The translations under genes were made by a program, and so were the position numbers. From Escallonia rubra (lineage: Eukaryota > Streptophyta > Magnoliopsida > Escalloniales > Escalloniaceae): DNA of 64,000 nucleotides. Location: NCBI GenBank assembly GCA_033065855.1, contig JAVXUO010000768.1, forward strand, positions 1 through 64,000, read 5' to 3'. The notes under the pieces are model-generated. The model had not been told where the DNA came from. It made no database searches and worked only from the letters and a program-made list of their open reading frames with translations. Positions 12,366 to 24,336 of the stretch are shown here, piece after piece; position 1 is the first letter of the stretch, and each line of letters starts with the position of its first letter.

Positions 12366-13050
12366 CTGACGGAGATAGTGTCCCGGAGGAGTCGTCTATT
12401 CCGCAGGCCAAGGTAGCATCCCGGAGGAGCCGTCTACCCGGCCGGCCAAGGTAGCATCCCGGAGGAGCCGTCTACCTGGCGGAAGGGGAGTTGAAGAGCT
12501 CCCTGGCAGAGATAGTGTCCCGGAGGAGTCGCCTATCCCCGCGGGTGAGTCCTTATGCCGGAGCACTCGGAGCATGTCAAGGTAGCATCCCGGAGGAGCC
12601 GTCTACCCGACTGGCCGAGGTAGCATCCCGGAGGAGCCGTCTACCTGGCGGAAGGGGAGTTGAAGAGCTCCCTGGCAGAGATAGTGTCCCGGAGGAGTCG
12701 CCTATCCCCGCGGGTGAGTCCTTATGCCGGAGCACTCGGAGCATGTCAAGGTAGCATCCCGGAGGAGCCGTCTACCCGACTGGCCGAGGTAGCATCCCGG
12801 AGGAGCCGTCTACCTGGCGGAAGGGGAGTTGAAGAGCTCCCTGGCAGAGATAGTGTCCCGGAGGAGTCGCCTATCCCCGCGGGTGAGTCCTTGTGCCGGA
12901 GCACTCGGAGCATGTCAAGGTAGCATCCCGGAGGAGCCGTCTACCCGACTGGCCGAGGTAGCATCCCGGAGGAGCCGTCTACCTGGCGGAAGGGGAGTTG
13001 AAGAGCTCCCTGGCAGAGATAGTGTCCCGGAGGAGTCGCCTATCCCCGCG
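12366..13050. repeat. 169-bp GC-rich tandem repeat, about 3.8 copies
   Basis: The unit begins ggtagcatcccggaggagcc and recurs at about 12411, 12580, 12749 and 12918, nearly identical. It contains smaller internal repeats of tcccggaggag(t/c)cg. Long open frames on both strands arise only because the unit lacks stops; they are not genes. Confidence 0.93.
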
Positions 13051-13099
13051 GATGATGTACACTCCGGAGAGTGGGTTGAAGCATGTTCCATGACCAAGG

Positions 13100-13440
13100 C
13101 AAGGTGCGCATGGTGTGATGAATGAGTGTGGTGCCCGGGGGCATGATGACATGATTGTGGCGCATGGGCGCGATGAAGTGAGTAAGGTGCCGGGGGCACG
13201 TCTATGTCAATGGCGCGGCGCATGGGCGCGATGGAGTGCGTAAGGTGCCGGGGGCATGTTTGTGTCAATGGTGGCGCATGGGCGCGACAGAGTGCGTAAG
13301 GTGCCGGGGGCACGTTGGTGTCAATGGTGGCGCATGGGCGCGACAAAGTGCTTATGGTGCCGGGGGCACGGTAGTGTGACAGAGAGCCTGGGGGCACAGC
13401 TGTATCAGCGGCGCGGCGCATGGGCGCGGCGAAGTGCGTA
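13100..13440. repeat. About 57-65-bp GC-rich tandem repeat
   Basis: Imperfect units around gcgcatgggcgcgac and gtaaggtgccgggggcac, four to five copies. They grade into the 67-bp array that follows. Confidence 0.85.
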
Positions 13441-13795
13441 AGGTGCCGGTGGAACGTATCATGACGATGGCGCGAGGGCGCGACAACGAACGTCGCGGGG
13501 CAATACTTGGTGCCGGGGGCACGTATCATGACGATGGCGCGAGGGCGCGGCGACGAACGTCGCGGGGCAATACTTGGTGCCGGGGGCACGTATCATGACG
13601 ATGGCGCGAGGGCGCGGCGACGAACGTCGCGGGGCAATACTTGGTGCCGGGGGCACGTATCATGACGATGGCGCGAGGGCGCGGCGACGAACGTCGCGGG
13701 GCAATACTTGGTGCCGGGGGCACGTATCATGACGATGGCGCGAGGGCGCGGCGACGAACGTCGCGGAGCAATACTTGGTGCCGGGTACGTATCAT
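13441..13795. repeat. 67-bp tandem repeat, about 5 near-identical copies
   Basis: The unit is gtgccgggggcacgtatcat followed by acgatggcgcgagggcgcgg and a short tail. It recurs every 67 bp from about 13446 to 13790. The unit contains the short palindrome gtgccgggggcac and may fold. Open frames here are artefacts. Confidence 0.93.
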
Positions 13796-13799
13796 GCCG

Positions 13800-14300
13800 A
13801 AAATGGGTTTGCGCGGAGGGGTGAACCACAGGGGGAAAGTGGCCGAGGCCAAGCCCTCCAGGAGGCCGAGGCCGACCCCCATGGCCTGGGGAAGGCCGAG
13901 GCCGACTCCCTGGGGTTGGCCAAGCCCAAATGGTTGTCTTCCATTTTTGGAGCCCAAGGTCACTTCTCCTTTTGCGAACTTGGGGTGCGCCGTCGGTGGG
14001 TGTTTTGCTAAGCATTGATGAATCCGGAAGTTACGTTATGACGAGTGCGTTGCCAAGAACCATACCCACATAGCGGACGAGGTGCCAAGGTTACGTATGG
14101 AGCGTACGAGGGGAAAGAAGTACGAAAAAGGGGTAAGCGGAAAAGGGGTTAACCATCGGGGGAAAATGACCAAGGCCAAGCCCCCCAGGAGGCCGACCCC
14201 TATGGCCTGGGGAAGGCCGAGGCCGACCCCTATGGCCTGGGGGAGGGCGAGGCCGACCCCCGGGGGTTGGCCAAGGCCATTTTCCCCCTTGACCCCGTTT
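13800..14300. repeat. G-rich short tandem repeats (ccatggcctggggaaggccg type)
   Basis: Two clusters of a roughly 30-bp unit (about 13850-13930 and 14170-14280), separated by unique sequence. No gene. Confidence 0.75.
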
Positions 14301-14981
14301 CTCCAAATGCGCCGTCGGCCGATATTTTTGATGAAAAGGTGTTCGGATGGTCTCGGTGTGACGATCGCGTTAGCGTTAGTGACGTCGATGCGAAATAAAA
14401 TGTCTAAGTCACGCACGAAGCACGCGGAACGAGAAAAACACACGTGTCTTGGGCGCGGGGGCGCTAACAGGTTTGATGCGTTGGAAAATTGACCGTTGAC
14501 AATGTCGACGTGTTCGCGTGAAATAGGACTCCTATTGGGCCCTTGGGTATGACCAGAATAGGTTGGGAACAAATAGAATATATTAGTAAAATAAGGTTTT
14601 CCTAAAATTTCAGATTAAAATAGCTTAGTTTGCTATGCTAAATAATTCAATAATTATTTTCAACCGATACCCTAATTTATCATCCTTCACAGACACCAAA
14701 AAATTTCGTAGCGTACGTCTCGTAAAAGTAATTGTGGTTACTGTTTTGAGTTTTGTCAAAAGTCTGATCCGAACTCTGTATAAAAATTGCACAAAACTGC
14801 ATAACTTACCCCCACTTTTAGTGACAATTACAGTCACTATTTACGATCAAAACACACACCATTTCACCTTAACTACACACACTTCATCTTTAACCTCACT
14901 GCCCAGCCCCACACTCTCACAGAACCTCCACTTCACTCAATAACACACACAGAGACACACAATTACATATACACCCAATTA
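14301..14981. other. Non-coding stretch left of the hAT relic
   Basis: The GC-rich flank gives way to AT-rich sequence and then an AC-rich tract (about 14850-14970). No coding signal. Confidence 0.5.
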
Positions 14982-17530
14982 GGGGTGGCAATGGGCGAGT
15001 TGGATTGGGTTGGGTCAAAGAATTATGGGTCATATATGGGTTGAGTCAGGTACGGGTTGGGTCAGAAACGGGTCCAGCATGCCATGGGTTGGTGCGGGTT
15101 GGGTAAAAAATGGGTAAGTCATTCAGACCCGACCCGACCCATTTTTTTTTTTTGGTCTTCTCTTTTTTTTTCCCTGTGCAATTGATACTGTTATCATGAA
15201 GGCATTTCCATCCCATTATATTACAAATTAACAAAAAACTAATTAACACCTATTGCAAACTAAAACTATTAAAAAGGAAAACATTACTTTTACATAGTTA
15301 AAGTTTCATGAAACCCAAAACACATGACAATCTTTACATTTGCAACCATACAACTACATATTTCAATGAATCTGCATGGCCACTGCAGAAGAAATCTGAG
15401 CAGGAGAAATGTCTCCCAAACAACACAATATATATAAATAGTCCTAGGAAAAATTAAAAGAGTTAAACCCAACTAATCCCTATCTGAATCCTATCAACTT
15501 ATTCAAAAGCTTCCATCTGTTCCCCTGTCTACTCATCAGTACCCTGTAGGATACTTGCAAGTGCCAAATCCTGCAAAGACAAGCCCAAACTTAGTCCAAG
15601 ATGAAGCAGCTAAAGGAATTTGAAATGAACAATTCAGTGCTCGCAAATACAACCTCCATGGCCACTGATAAAGCAGATGTATCTCAATGAATCTCATAGA
15701 TGCTACTGAATTGCAATTGCTGAAAACGTTTCTTTACATAATGCCAAGTTATCCAGGTTGTGGTTCCCCTGCTTCTTGTTGTTCCCAATCCATATCTAAA
15801 AGTGTCAAGCTAAAAATTTCAAACAAAAGAAAGAAAGTAAAACTGCCTCTTAACATTGATGATTGCCATCGTTATCATAGCATCAAACCAAAAGTTTCCT
15901 AATTATCCTAGAAAGAAAGTACAAAGGCGGAGTATATACGATGTCTAACGTGCTTCAGACACGATTTCTTAAAAATTTGCAAAAAGTTATGTGATGAAGG
16001 TAATTTATTTCAAGTCAAGTTAAGCAGGCAAGAGAACTCTGAGATTTGTGTCCCCAGAGCTCACAATTGCTTTATAAGATACCTGATGATTGCCAGCAGC
16101 ACCTTGGATCTCGCACAGTTCTAGAGGCAATGATTCATAAGCTCTGTTTATTTCTAAACAATCTCGCACAGCCTTCTCTTTTCTACATGAGGGCAATTCT
16201 AGCAACAGCATTAGTCCAAACACTTTAGTAATAAGAACAACTGTGAACTGATGCATTGGAATGAACACTGCTGAATGTGAAGGAATCACTGAAAAATAAG
16301 TGAAAGCACCCATATTATGTCTTCAGAATGTGAAGGAATCACTGAAAAAGGACATTAGAGAATACCAAGTATGAGTTTTTGGGGCTGTAGAGAGGGCAAA
16401 CAACTTATTTTCTATTCCAACTGCATAATGAAATATAAAAGTTAAAGTCAGTCATCGTTATCATAGCATCAAACTGAAAGTTTCAATGATTAATAACATG
16501 TAACGATAAGTTTATCAAACTAAAAAAGGTAGTACCCTGATCCTTTTTTAGGAAGAGGAAGAAGCACTAGAATCTAAAGAAGAAGATCTAGGGAAAGGGG
16601 GAAGACTATAGAGATCAAACTCCAAATATGCCTTGTTGTCATCTTTGGTATCACCTGCATTATTAATAACATTGATTAACAACAACAATTACCAAGATTG
16701 CATGACTATAATACAACTTAGGGACATACTACCTTGTGACCCGAAAAGCCAATCATTGGTGCAAATCAAAGCTTGAACATTTTCCGGGGTAAGTGAAGAG
16801 CGATATTGATCTAAGACCCTCTTTCTAGTGCTGAAAGCTGCTTCAGAGGCCACGGTAGAGATATGGATGCTCAAGACGTCTCGAGCTATCCGTGCAAGCT
16901 CTAGAAAACGGTAATCAACCGATCGCCAATACTTCAAAATGTCCAAAGGCAGCTTCCAATCAAGACAAGACTCCTCTAAGTACATATCCAACTGCGACTT
17001 CTTCACCCCGACCGCAACTTCATTCTCAAAATCGTCAAAATTGGCCATTTCATCGTTACGTCCACTACCAATAACATGAGACATACTTGAACCGGATGCT
17101 TGAACATCACTTGTCGAGGGCATAGAATAAAGGCTAACATACTCATCATATATATCTTTAAGATCATCAAGGATAGCCTTAATCTTACTTTTACCGACTG
17201 TAGACCCATAAAGCTTTTTTAGAGAGAACTCAATCAGCTTCATTTTATACCTGGGGTCAAAAACTGCAGCAATCGAGAGTACTTTTCGCGAAGAACTCAA
17301 GTACCTCAGGACTATTCCTGAAGGGCATTGACTCCGTAAATGGCGTCTCATATTAGACGTGCCATGAGAACTACCAGCAATGTAAACTTTTTGACAATAC
17401 TTGCACTCTGACACAACTTTACCCTCATACGTTGTACTCTTGATATAAAAACTCCATACTCCTGACTTCGTTGTTCCGTGAGCTTCTTCGAAGTCCAAAG
17501 TATCCTCGAACGTAGTCGACATTCTTTCAA
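14982..17530 (-). mobile_element. hAT (Ac-type) element relic; left terminus and transposase visible, right terminus not found
   Basis: The sequence TAGGGGTGGCAATGGGC at 14982 matches the typical terminus of plant Ac-type hAT elements. It is followed by the usual (a/g)ggttgggtc-rich subterminal DNA to about 15140. A hAT transposase-derived gene reads toward it on the minus strand (16548-17522). I could not find a matching inverted terminus to the right, nor an 8-bp target duplication, so the right end is lost or lies somewhere in 17.5-18.9 kb. The interval 15140-16547 shows no other gene. Confidence 0.6.
16548..17522 (-). CDS. Internally deleted hAT transposase: BED zinc finger joined to C-terminal dimerisation domain
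   Basis: Exon 1 runs 17522-16733 and exon 2 runs 16654-16548, joined at GT...AG sites. Together they give an open frame of about 298 aa. Residues about 20-70 form a BED-type zinc finger (ECKYCQKVYIAG... then HLRSQC). This is followed almost at once by the late part of the family (VLSIAAVFDPRYKMKLIEF) and the hAT dimerisation region (LDMYLEE... DVLSIHISTVASEAAFSTRK). Relatives of the RICESLEEPER type are usually about 600-700 aa, so the middle, including most of the RNase H-like catalytic core, is missing. The deletion kept the frame. The product could bind DNA and dimerise but not transpose. Whether it is expressed is unknown. Confidence 0.75.
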
Positions 17531-18960
17531 AAACAGATTTATGTTCTCTGTTAAATTTGCCTTCTTATCAAAGCTTAAAAGTTTATAATTAACAACCTAC
17601 AAGCTGGCAGAGATTTAATCAAGCATTGCACATCCCTCAATCAAAGAGCTACTACCAAATAACTTTTGCTTCAAATCAGTTAATTTGCTTGATCAACTTT
17701 TCTATATTTTGAGGCATGCTAATGTATCTGTCCTAGTGCATATAACTTTAAAGTATTTAATAGATTTTCCCCTCTAAATTTATAGCATCCTTACTATATA
17801 CAGGTTTCGAGAATGCAGCAATAGCATGTTGTGGGACTTGAAGGTTTGAGATGAGTTACATGTGTGACAAATTTAACCCTTTTGAGATGAGTTACAAGTA
17901 AGCATATCTGTCATATAGCACAAAGTTAACACTCCTTAAACACCCTAACACAAATAAACACACATATTAACACACTTACATACACAATTATACACACATA
18001 CACACACCTGAATGTATACATTCACTATCAACACCAAGAACACACACTGTCACCCACTCCTATCTCTCGGCAGTACACACAAAATCACTTCATTTCTCTT
18101 CTAAACACACCTGATCACCACAAATGCACATTATACACAATTAATCCCACATGAATCCCAAACCCGAACTCACACACACTGCAACCACTCCAAAAACCCA
18201 CTGCACAACTACGATTCCTCTCCCTCACCCTTATAAGCATACAACCCATCAAAGATTAACTTAACTACTAATATTACACAAAACATAACCTCAATCCCAC
18301 ATCTGAAGCGTCAAATAATACGCAGAAAATACTTTCCTTACACAGCCATGTTCATGCCTCAAGTACGGACACACTCCACAGTGGTTTAAAACACACACTA
18401 AATCCACAAACACACGCTAGGACACATACACTAGAGATTTGGAAGCTCACCTCTGGAAAATGGACTTTATTCTCTCTTCTTTCTCCCTATTTTTCTACCT
18501 CCCTGCGCCTACTTTGTTTTCCCTTTTTCTTCACCGTTTCTTTGTCTATTTCTTTTTTTTCCTCTTCCATTACTTGAATTTCCTTTTTACCTAGTTATAC
18601 ATTATTTCATTGTTAAATTAACTTAGTAATCACAATTAAGTAGGAGGTGTCACTATTTAAAGACATGGTTTCCTAAGATTTTTACACCTTTATAAACCTA
18701 GTCGGCTCCCAGTTTCCCAAAATTATAAAATAGGCCCTACACTTTTCTTATTTACAAAATGGCCCACATAACTTTTAAAAATTATAATTTAACCCCAAAA
18801 TCCCTTTAATATTTCATAGTTCAATAATATTTGAGTAGTGCGCAATATTATTGCTCTATTATTATTTTTCAGACACCCGATAGTTATTATCATTTCAGAA
18901 GAAAAAATATTTCTAACACGCGAAAAATTCGGGGTATTGCAGTTTTGAACGTGTTTGAGG
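17531..18960. other. Non-coding, AC-rich then AT-rich repeat-like sequence
   Basis: An AC-rich tract (about 17930-18430) resembles the one left of the hAT terminus at 14850-14970, as if the hAT relic split one older sequence. The stretch ends near gaaaaattcggggtattgca, a style common at the ends of plant LTR-type repeats. I could not identify paired ends. Confidence 0.35.
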
Positions 18961-19426
18961 AGTCTTTTGAAGGGGTTTAAATTCTGAAAAAATTGGTTCT
19001 TTCATCTCCTCTTTAGGATAAGATAGTTAAATGTGTTTAATGGGTTTCTAAGTTGTGGATAGGGTTGCTTGTTATATACGCGTAATACTTTAATATTAAT
19101 TATTTGTCAAATTGTTGAATACTTGTTCATAAGTGAATCTAAACATAATTAACATATTGGAGATTATGGAAGACGCGAAATAGGTTATAATTCATTTGAA
19201 TTAGGAATTTATGTTAAATTAGATATGGTTAGAACAAGATTTTGAACATGTTTGCTAAGTTACATAAATGAAGCTCATTTATCGAATATAAATGATTTTT
19301 ATTACATGTTCAAGATGTTATTAAGATGATATTTCATGATAAAAATGACTAAATATTTGATAGTTAAGTGTTATGGTATAAGTACATGCAGATTACAATA
19401 ACTACATCTATGAAATGATTTGTTTG

Positions 19427-19483
<57 letters not shown>

Positions 19484-20472
19484 TATTGTGTTTCCCCTTT
19501 CAAATGTTTGGGTGTTGATTTGATTGTGTTTGAGTAGCGGTGCACCGTTTGAGCCGAATAATTGTAACTTTGACTGCTACCCGAGGTAATATCGGTGTTC
19601 ACAGTTACTTTGGCTTTGGCTGAGGAAAAGGTTGTGAAATTACATCCCGGGCGTGATAATGTAAGGGTGGACTATTGATGGGGTTGAATTCAGAAATGAT
19701 AAACTCTTGTAGTACTCAACTTAGTGTGAAAATTTGATATGTGTAATGTGCACATGTAGAACTGCTTAATGTAAATGACTTGCAATAGCATGCATATCCA
19801 TATTCATGAGTTAAAAGTTACATTTAAATGTCTTTGATTATTTTATTGAGCCAGTGGGGCTGACAGGTTTTTATCCATATATTTTATATTAAAGAGTTGG
19901 TCCCTTAAAAGAAAAGAAAAATGTGTGAGGCATTGTGAGAAGACGGGCAAGGGGACATTTGTACATTTGTGAATTAAATTGTACTTGATATAGAATAGTT
20001 TGTCAACTCTGAGATCTGGCAGAGAGCTTGCTAGGTGTGTTTTGTAAAAGTAAACTCTTTAATGTTATATGATATGGTATAATTATCAAGTAAGTTTGAA
20101 TGAGTTATATTATCAAAATGATTTGATTAGCCACAGTGTCGTAATACTCAAGTCGGGTTAACATAACCCTAAGTTAGGACGTTACAGAATCCATCACCCA
20201 TATTATGGAAGTAATCATTTGATATCAATCGAGTGGATCAAATCTTTGATCATCTCTTGAAGATTAAATTCATTCAGCATCAAGATCCTCTTAGGGCTCT
20301 TAAAGATAAGAAGGCTAAATTTTGTAAGTGGCACAACACTATTAATCATAATAGTAATTGAGCCCAATAAAATAATTAACCCAATAGAGGGAAGGGTGAA
20401 TAGGATTTTAAGACTACTTTAAAAGATTAACAAGTAATCATAACCGACTTTGAGAAACTAGGATGAACACTT
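18961..20472. other. Intergenic repeat-like sequence, no gene
   Basis: AT-rich DNA holding a (CA)n(TA)n microsatellite (19428-19483). The end of one repeat may be aagttaggacgttaca near 20170. From about 20390 the words agagggaagggtgaatagg mark the start of another plant repeat type that seems to continue, interrupted, at 34795-35710. Confidence 0.35.
19428..19483. repeat. (CA)n(TA)n microsatellite
   Basis: About 34 bp of CA followed by about 22 bp of TA. Confidence 0.95.
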
Positions 20473-20960
20473 GGCTCTGTTTGATTTTATTTTCGTTTTT
20501 AGCTTTTTTTTTCAGTTTTGTAAACTGAAGAAAAAAAATGCGTTTGACACATAATTTTCGATTTTTTTTCCTTCAGTTTTGAAAACCAAATTTTAAACAG
20601 GGCTGTTTCTTAAAACTCTCATTTAGGAGTTTTGAGTTTTTATTTTTGGTTATTATTTTGAGACCACCACCACCACCCTCCTCCCACCGCCACAGCCACC
20701 GGGCATCGCCTGCCGTCGGAAACCACCGGAGACCACTGCCGGTGGGCCACAGTCGGCCACTGCTGGGGACCGCCGCCGGCCGGCCACCCTTACGCCCCAC
20801 CACCGCCGCCACAAACCACCACCAAAGAAAAAACTCAAAATAAAAACTGGGTAATCAAACACCCATTGTTTTTGTAAAAAATAAAAACTAAACTGGTTTT
20901 TGTTTTTTTTTGTTTTGGAAACCGAAAACCAGAATTGGAAGTGATTTTAAACGCTACCTT
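20473..20960. mobile_element. Probable MITE with imperfect terminal inverted repeats
   Basis: The ends ggctctgtttgattttat and, inverted, ggtagcgtttaaaatcactt match loosely. The arms are T-rich on the left and A/T-rich inverted on the right. The centre (about 20660-20820) is a GC-rich CCACC-type block without a convincing gene. No clear target duplication was found, so the superfamily is open (hAT-like or Harbinger-like). Confidence 0.5.
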
Positions 20961-21339
20961 AGATTCTCAAATATCAAACCTCAAACATTATATCTCAAAT
21001 GAGCAAGCTAACTAATCTCAACACAAATATAACGCAATAATGTAAAGAGAGAAGGGTTTAGAGATACTTGATACTTAGTATTTAGGTGGTTCGGCTCAAA
21101 GTACCCTTAAGCCTATTCAAGGAAGTCCCTTAAAAGGCCCTACCACTAGAATAATCTTTCTTAACGGTTAAGATTGAACCTCTTACAACCCCTTAATACT
21201 ATACCCACATAAAGAACAAGCTTTGACAATCCCAAAGTTCCCAAGCTTGACAACCCCAAATTTTGATATAAGAAACTTTAGATGAAATGTGTACAAAGAA
21301 TCACTCTCAAGTAGTTGATGAGTACATGTTTAAGCTCTA
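20961..21339. other. Flank of CACTA 2, repeat-like, no gene
   Basis: Contains wording such as atttaggtggttcggctcaa found in plant repeats. Together with 34795-35710 it appears to be one older repeat into which CACTA 2 inserted. Confidence 0.4.
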
Positions 21340-21640
21340 CACTACAAGAAAAATGCCCTATAGCAGCGCTCTATAGCAGCGGCCAAAAAAACCGTTGGCA
21401 TATATTATATATAGCAGCGGTTTATAGCAGCGGAATTAGATGCCGCTGGTATAGACGGTTTACAGCAGCGGCTACTTTTCACCGCTGCCATAGCTCGTAA
21501 AAAAATTGCCCACAGCTGCCGCGCGGCTGAAACTTTACGCTCCAAAAACCCGCGAAATCTCCGCGCCAATTGAAATCCAATAGAAGCGGATAAGAAAAGC
21601 TAGGCAGCGGATATACCGCTGCCATAGACACTCCCACTTT
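21340..21640. repeat. Left terminus and subterminal TAGCAGCGG repeats of CACTA 2
   Basis: After the terminal CACTACAAGAAAAA, the motif (TA)TAGCAGCGG and its inverse occur about six to eight times, including 21373, 21413 and 21426. These are the presumed binding sites of the TNPA-like protein. Confidence 0.9.
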
Positions 21641-22857
21641 TTTTTTTCATTCCCTTTATCCCACGAGCTCACGTAATCACTTACCTTCCCCAATCGACTC
21701 TGGTTATGTTCTTCTATCTGATGCAAATACAAACACAAACACACATCAGAAGCATATACACAAACAAATCGACTCTCGATCTCCCTCTCTCCGTTCTACA
21801 ATCAAACGCGGGATCTCCCTCTCTCCGTTCTACAATCAGACGCAAACAATCAAACGCGGGATCTCACTCTCTCCGTTCTACAATCAGACGCAAACAATCA
21901 AACGCAAACACAATCGCAGGACTCAAACAATCAGGCGCAAAAGTAATCAGGTTACTTCAAACTCAGATTTCGATCTCCCTCTCTCAATTCTATCCCTCGA
22001 TCTCCCTATCTCTAAAGAGCACACACATAACCAGTGGCGGAGGCAGCGGGGGTCACAGAGGGGCACGTGCCCACCTGCTGCCTCCTCCTCCCTCGTTTAG
22101 ACTACCCAGCAATGGTGCCCGGCCTTGCCGCCGACATGGAATAATCCACCGGTCACTGCATCCACCTTCACTTGCAGGTTCGGCGCAGTCCATCCCCGCT
22201 GCTGAATACACCATCGGCGGCCAGCAAACTCCAAATCTGATCTCTCTATCTCCATTCATCTCAACCCATTATCCAATCTTTTCGTGTCCACCAATGATTT
22301 CCTTATCTTCCCTTCCTTTGTTTTTCAGCTTTTCCAGATGTATGTATATAGATTTCGAAAAGTGGAGATAACAGAGAAGAAAGACCCAGATAGATTTAAG
22401 ATGGGTTACCCCTCCTTTGGTTTGTTTCATTGTCAAATTGACTATGATGTTAATGCTATAATTAGAAGTTAATTGAGGCATCTTATTTCCCACTTGTCCA
22501 GCTGGTATTATGTGAGGCATGCCCTGCCAAGGCATGCACAAATTTAAGCGTTACTTTGTAATCACTTGTGCAAGTTTTAATTTTACTGCCGCTAGCAAGC
22601 ATTGTATTTCGGGTAGTTAAGAGGTTGATCCAGCTAACTCCTTCCACGCATAAGGTATTCCTTCTTTCTGTTTCTATATATTGTGGTTCATCTTTACCTC
22701 TTAGTTGTTCTAGATATAGTCTGACACCAAGGCAGTATTAGTAATTCTAATGGGTGATGGGTGCCTTGACTCGTGGCGTACAAGATATCTATCAGATCTC
22801 TATCATCGTTTCCTAGCCAACATTCTCTTAGTAATGCTACTCTTTTGAATATAGGCA
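21641..22857 (+). other. Leader region of CACTA 2 with short tandem repeats
   Basis: Between about 21775 and 21905 the phrase tctccctctctccgttctac recurs in a short array. At about 22035 the words ccagtggcggaggcag resemble a hAT-type terminus, possibly a small insertion remnant. An open frame at 21706-22371 has a repeat-like composition and no known family. This may be transcribed leader of the transposase gene. Confidence 0.4.
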
Positions 22858-22904
22858 TTAAAGTGTGTTGTTACATGGACCCATCAACAAAATCAGTGGA
22901 GAGT

Positions 22905-23747
22905 GACCCTGTTTGCAAATGTAATTTTTGAGTTCATTCAATGTAATAGCAAAACGTGACAGATTATATCTAGTGGGGAACTGGGGAGGCTTGCTCCTCT
23001 TCCAGAGCAAATGAGCATCTGATAGAGATTCAAACCCTTTTCCTTTCCTGGAGCAGTCTCCAGTTACATAGTGCATGCTCTCATCCCACTTCCCAAACAG
23101 AGTTGCCAGAGTTTTTCCATTGCTTCCTTGTACAATGCCTTGTACCTGCAAAATATCACGTTCATTGAACTTAAACAGGTGTCCCTGTAAAGTGTGGGCA
23201 GTTAGTTTTCTTTTGTTATTTTACTCATATGCAACACAACCGCGCTGACACATACACTCACATACGGGGAGGGAGGGAGGGAGAGAGAGAGAGAGAGAGA
23301 GAGAAGGGGGGGGAGAGAGACTCACCTGGTGAGGATTTCGGTCTATAATGGACTGCTCCTTAAATTTCAGCTTACACGAATATTTACAGTTCCCCTGACT
23401 ACGCATTGTGCCATAGTGGTCGCAATAGAGTTTTCCCAAAATAAGATTGTATATCGATGTGGTTACCTGACATAAAAAGTCTTATCATTTTTTTTTCTTC
23501 TTGATAAGTAAAGAGAGAGATAGGATAACCATATCAACCAAACCATACATATAAATTATTGTAACCATCACGGTAATACCTTACTCCATTGAAGAACTTC
23601 TCCATCATCAAATTCCAGGGTCAAAACACCAACAGGATCCAGCTGAATAGAACGACCCCAAAATTTGCTTCTCAGATTGATATTTCCCCAAAATCTCCAG
23701 CCAGTACCCTCACAGTGGCATGCAACAATCATTGGGTGATGGCTAAC
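22905..23747 (-). pseudogene. Captured fragment of an oxysterol-binding-protein-related (ORP1-like) gene, three exons with introns
   Basis: Three consecutive exons read on the minus strand, opposite to the transposon genes. Exon A is 23580-23747 ([19 protein letters not shown]...), exon B is 23326-23466 ([19 protein letters not shown]), and exon C starts at 23145 ([15 protein letters not shown]... FAITLNEL) and loses similarity near 22905. GT/AG splice sites are preserved. The VSHHP motif is the hallmark of OSBP-related lipid-transfer proteins, which move sterols and phosphoinositides at membrane contact sites. Exons before and after are absent, so this is a captured piece, not a gene. Intron retention shows it was copied from DNA rather than from mRNA. 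Confidence 0.9.
23271..23322. repeat. (GGGA)n(GA)n microsatellite in the captured ORP intron
   Basis: Purine-rich simple repeat just downstream of the donor of ORP exon B. Confidence 0.9.
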
Positions 23748-24336
23748 CTGATTAAAAGTAACACTTAAGTTTTTAGTTTACATAACAAGTAAATTTAGCC
23801 AAAAAAAAAAGCAAAATGGAAAAAGGAAAATAAGCATTAGCTGCTCCTAACAATCAATCCAGACCATCTCTACACGTACACTACTCATTCATACCACCGG
23901 GATTGAGTATTTCCTTTTCAGGTAAGCAACCTTTGAAGTCAGTCTTGTAAAAGAGGACCAAATTTCATGTAGCGTTTCATGTGCTATTCCAAAAGGACCG
24001 ATAATCGATTTCTGTTTTCACTCCTCTTTTACTTCAGATAGAAAGACCCAAAAGTTCCAGTCCTGACATTCCTACATGACAATCTATGCCTTAAGATGCC
24101 TTATGTTTATAATTTTTAGAAATGCCAAGAAATATTTAAGGAGTACTAGCAAAATTCAAACAACAAATTTACAAAAATATACGTAAAGATTGCTGTGTAA
24201 TGTTTGCTGGGCCGTGCCTGGCGTCGGGAGGAACCAACACTTGCATAAAGTGCATTGCCTTCAAAACTGAACTAGAGTGGCCGGTTGACCAATTTAATCA
24301 TGAACTGGTCACTCCACTGGTGTGTGTGTGTGTGTG

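Noticed and set aside
12077-14015. Many open frames of 60-220 codons on both strands
   Set aside because: They follow the repeat periods (169 and 67 bp) and exist because GC-rich units lack stops. No family resemblance.
15046-15249. Minus-strand frame next to the hAT terminus as a gene
   Set aside because: It is the subterminal gggttgggt-rich DNA of the hAT relic.
10451-20190. One large LTR retrotransposon spanning this region
   Set aside because: Some words resemble plant LTR-type ends, but no paired terminal repeats, duplication or coding domains could be shown.
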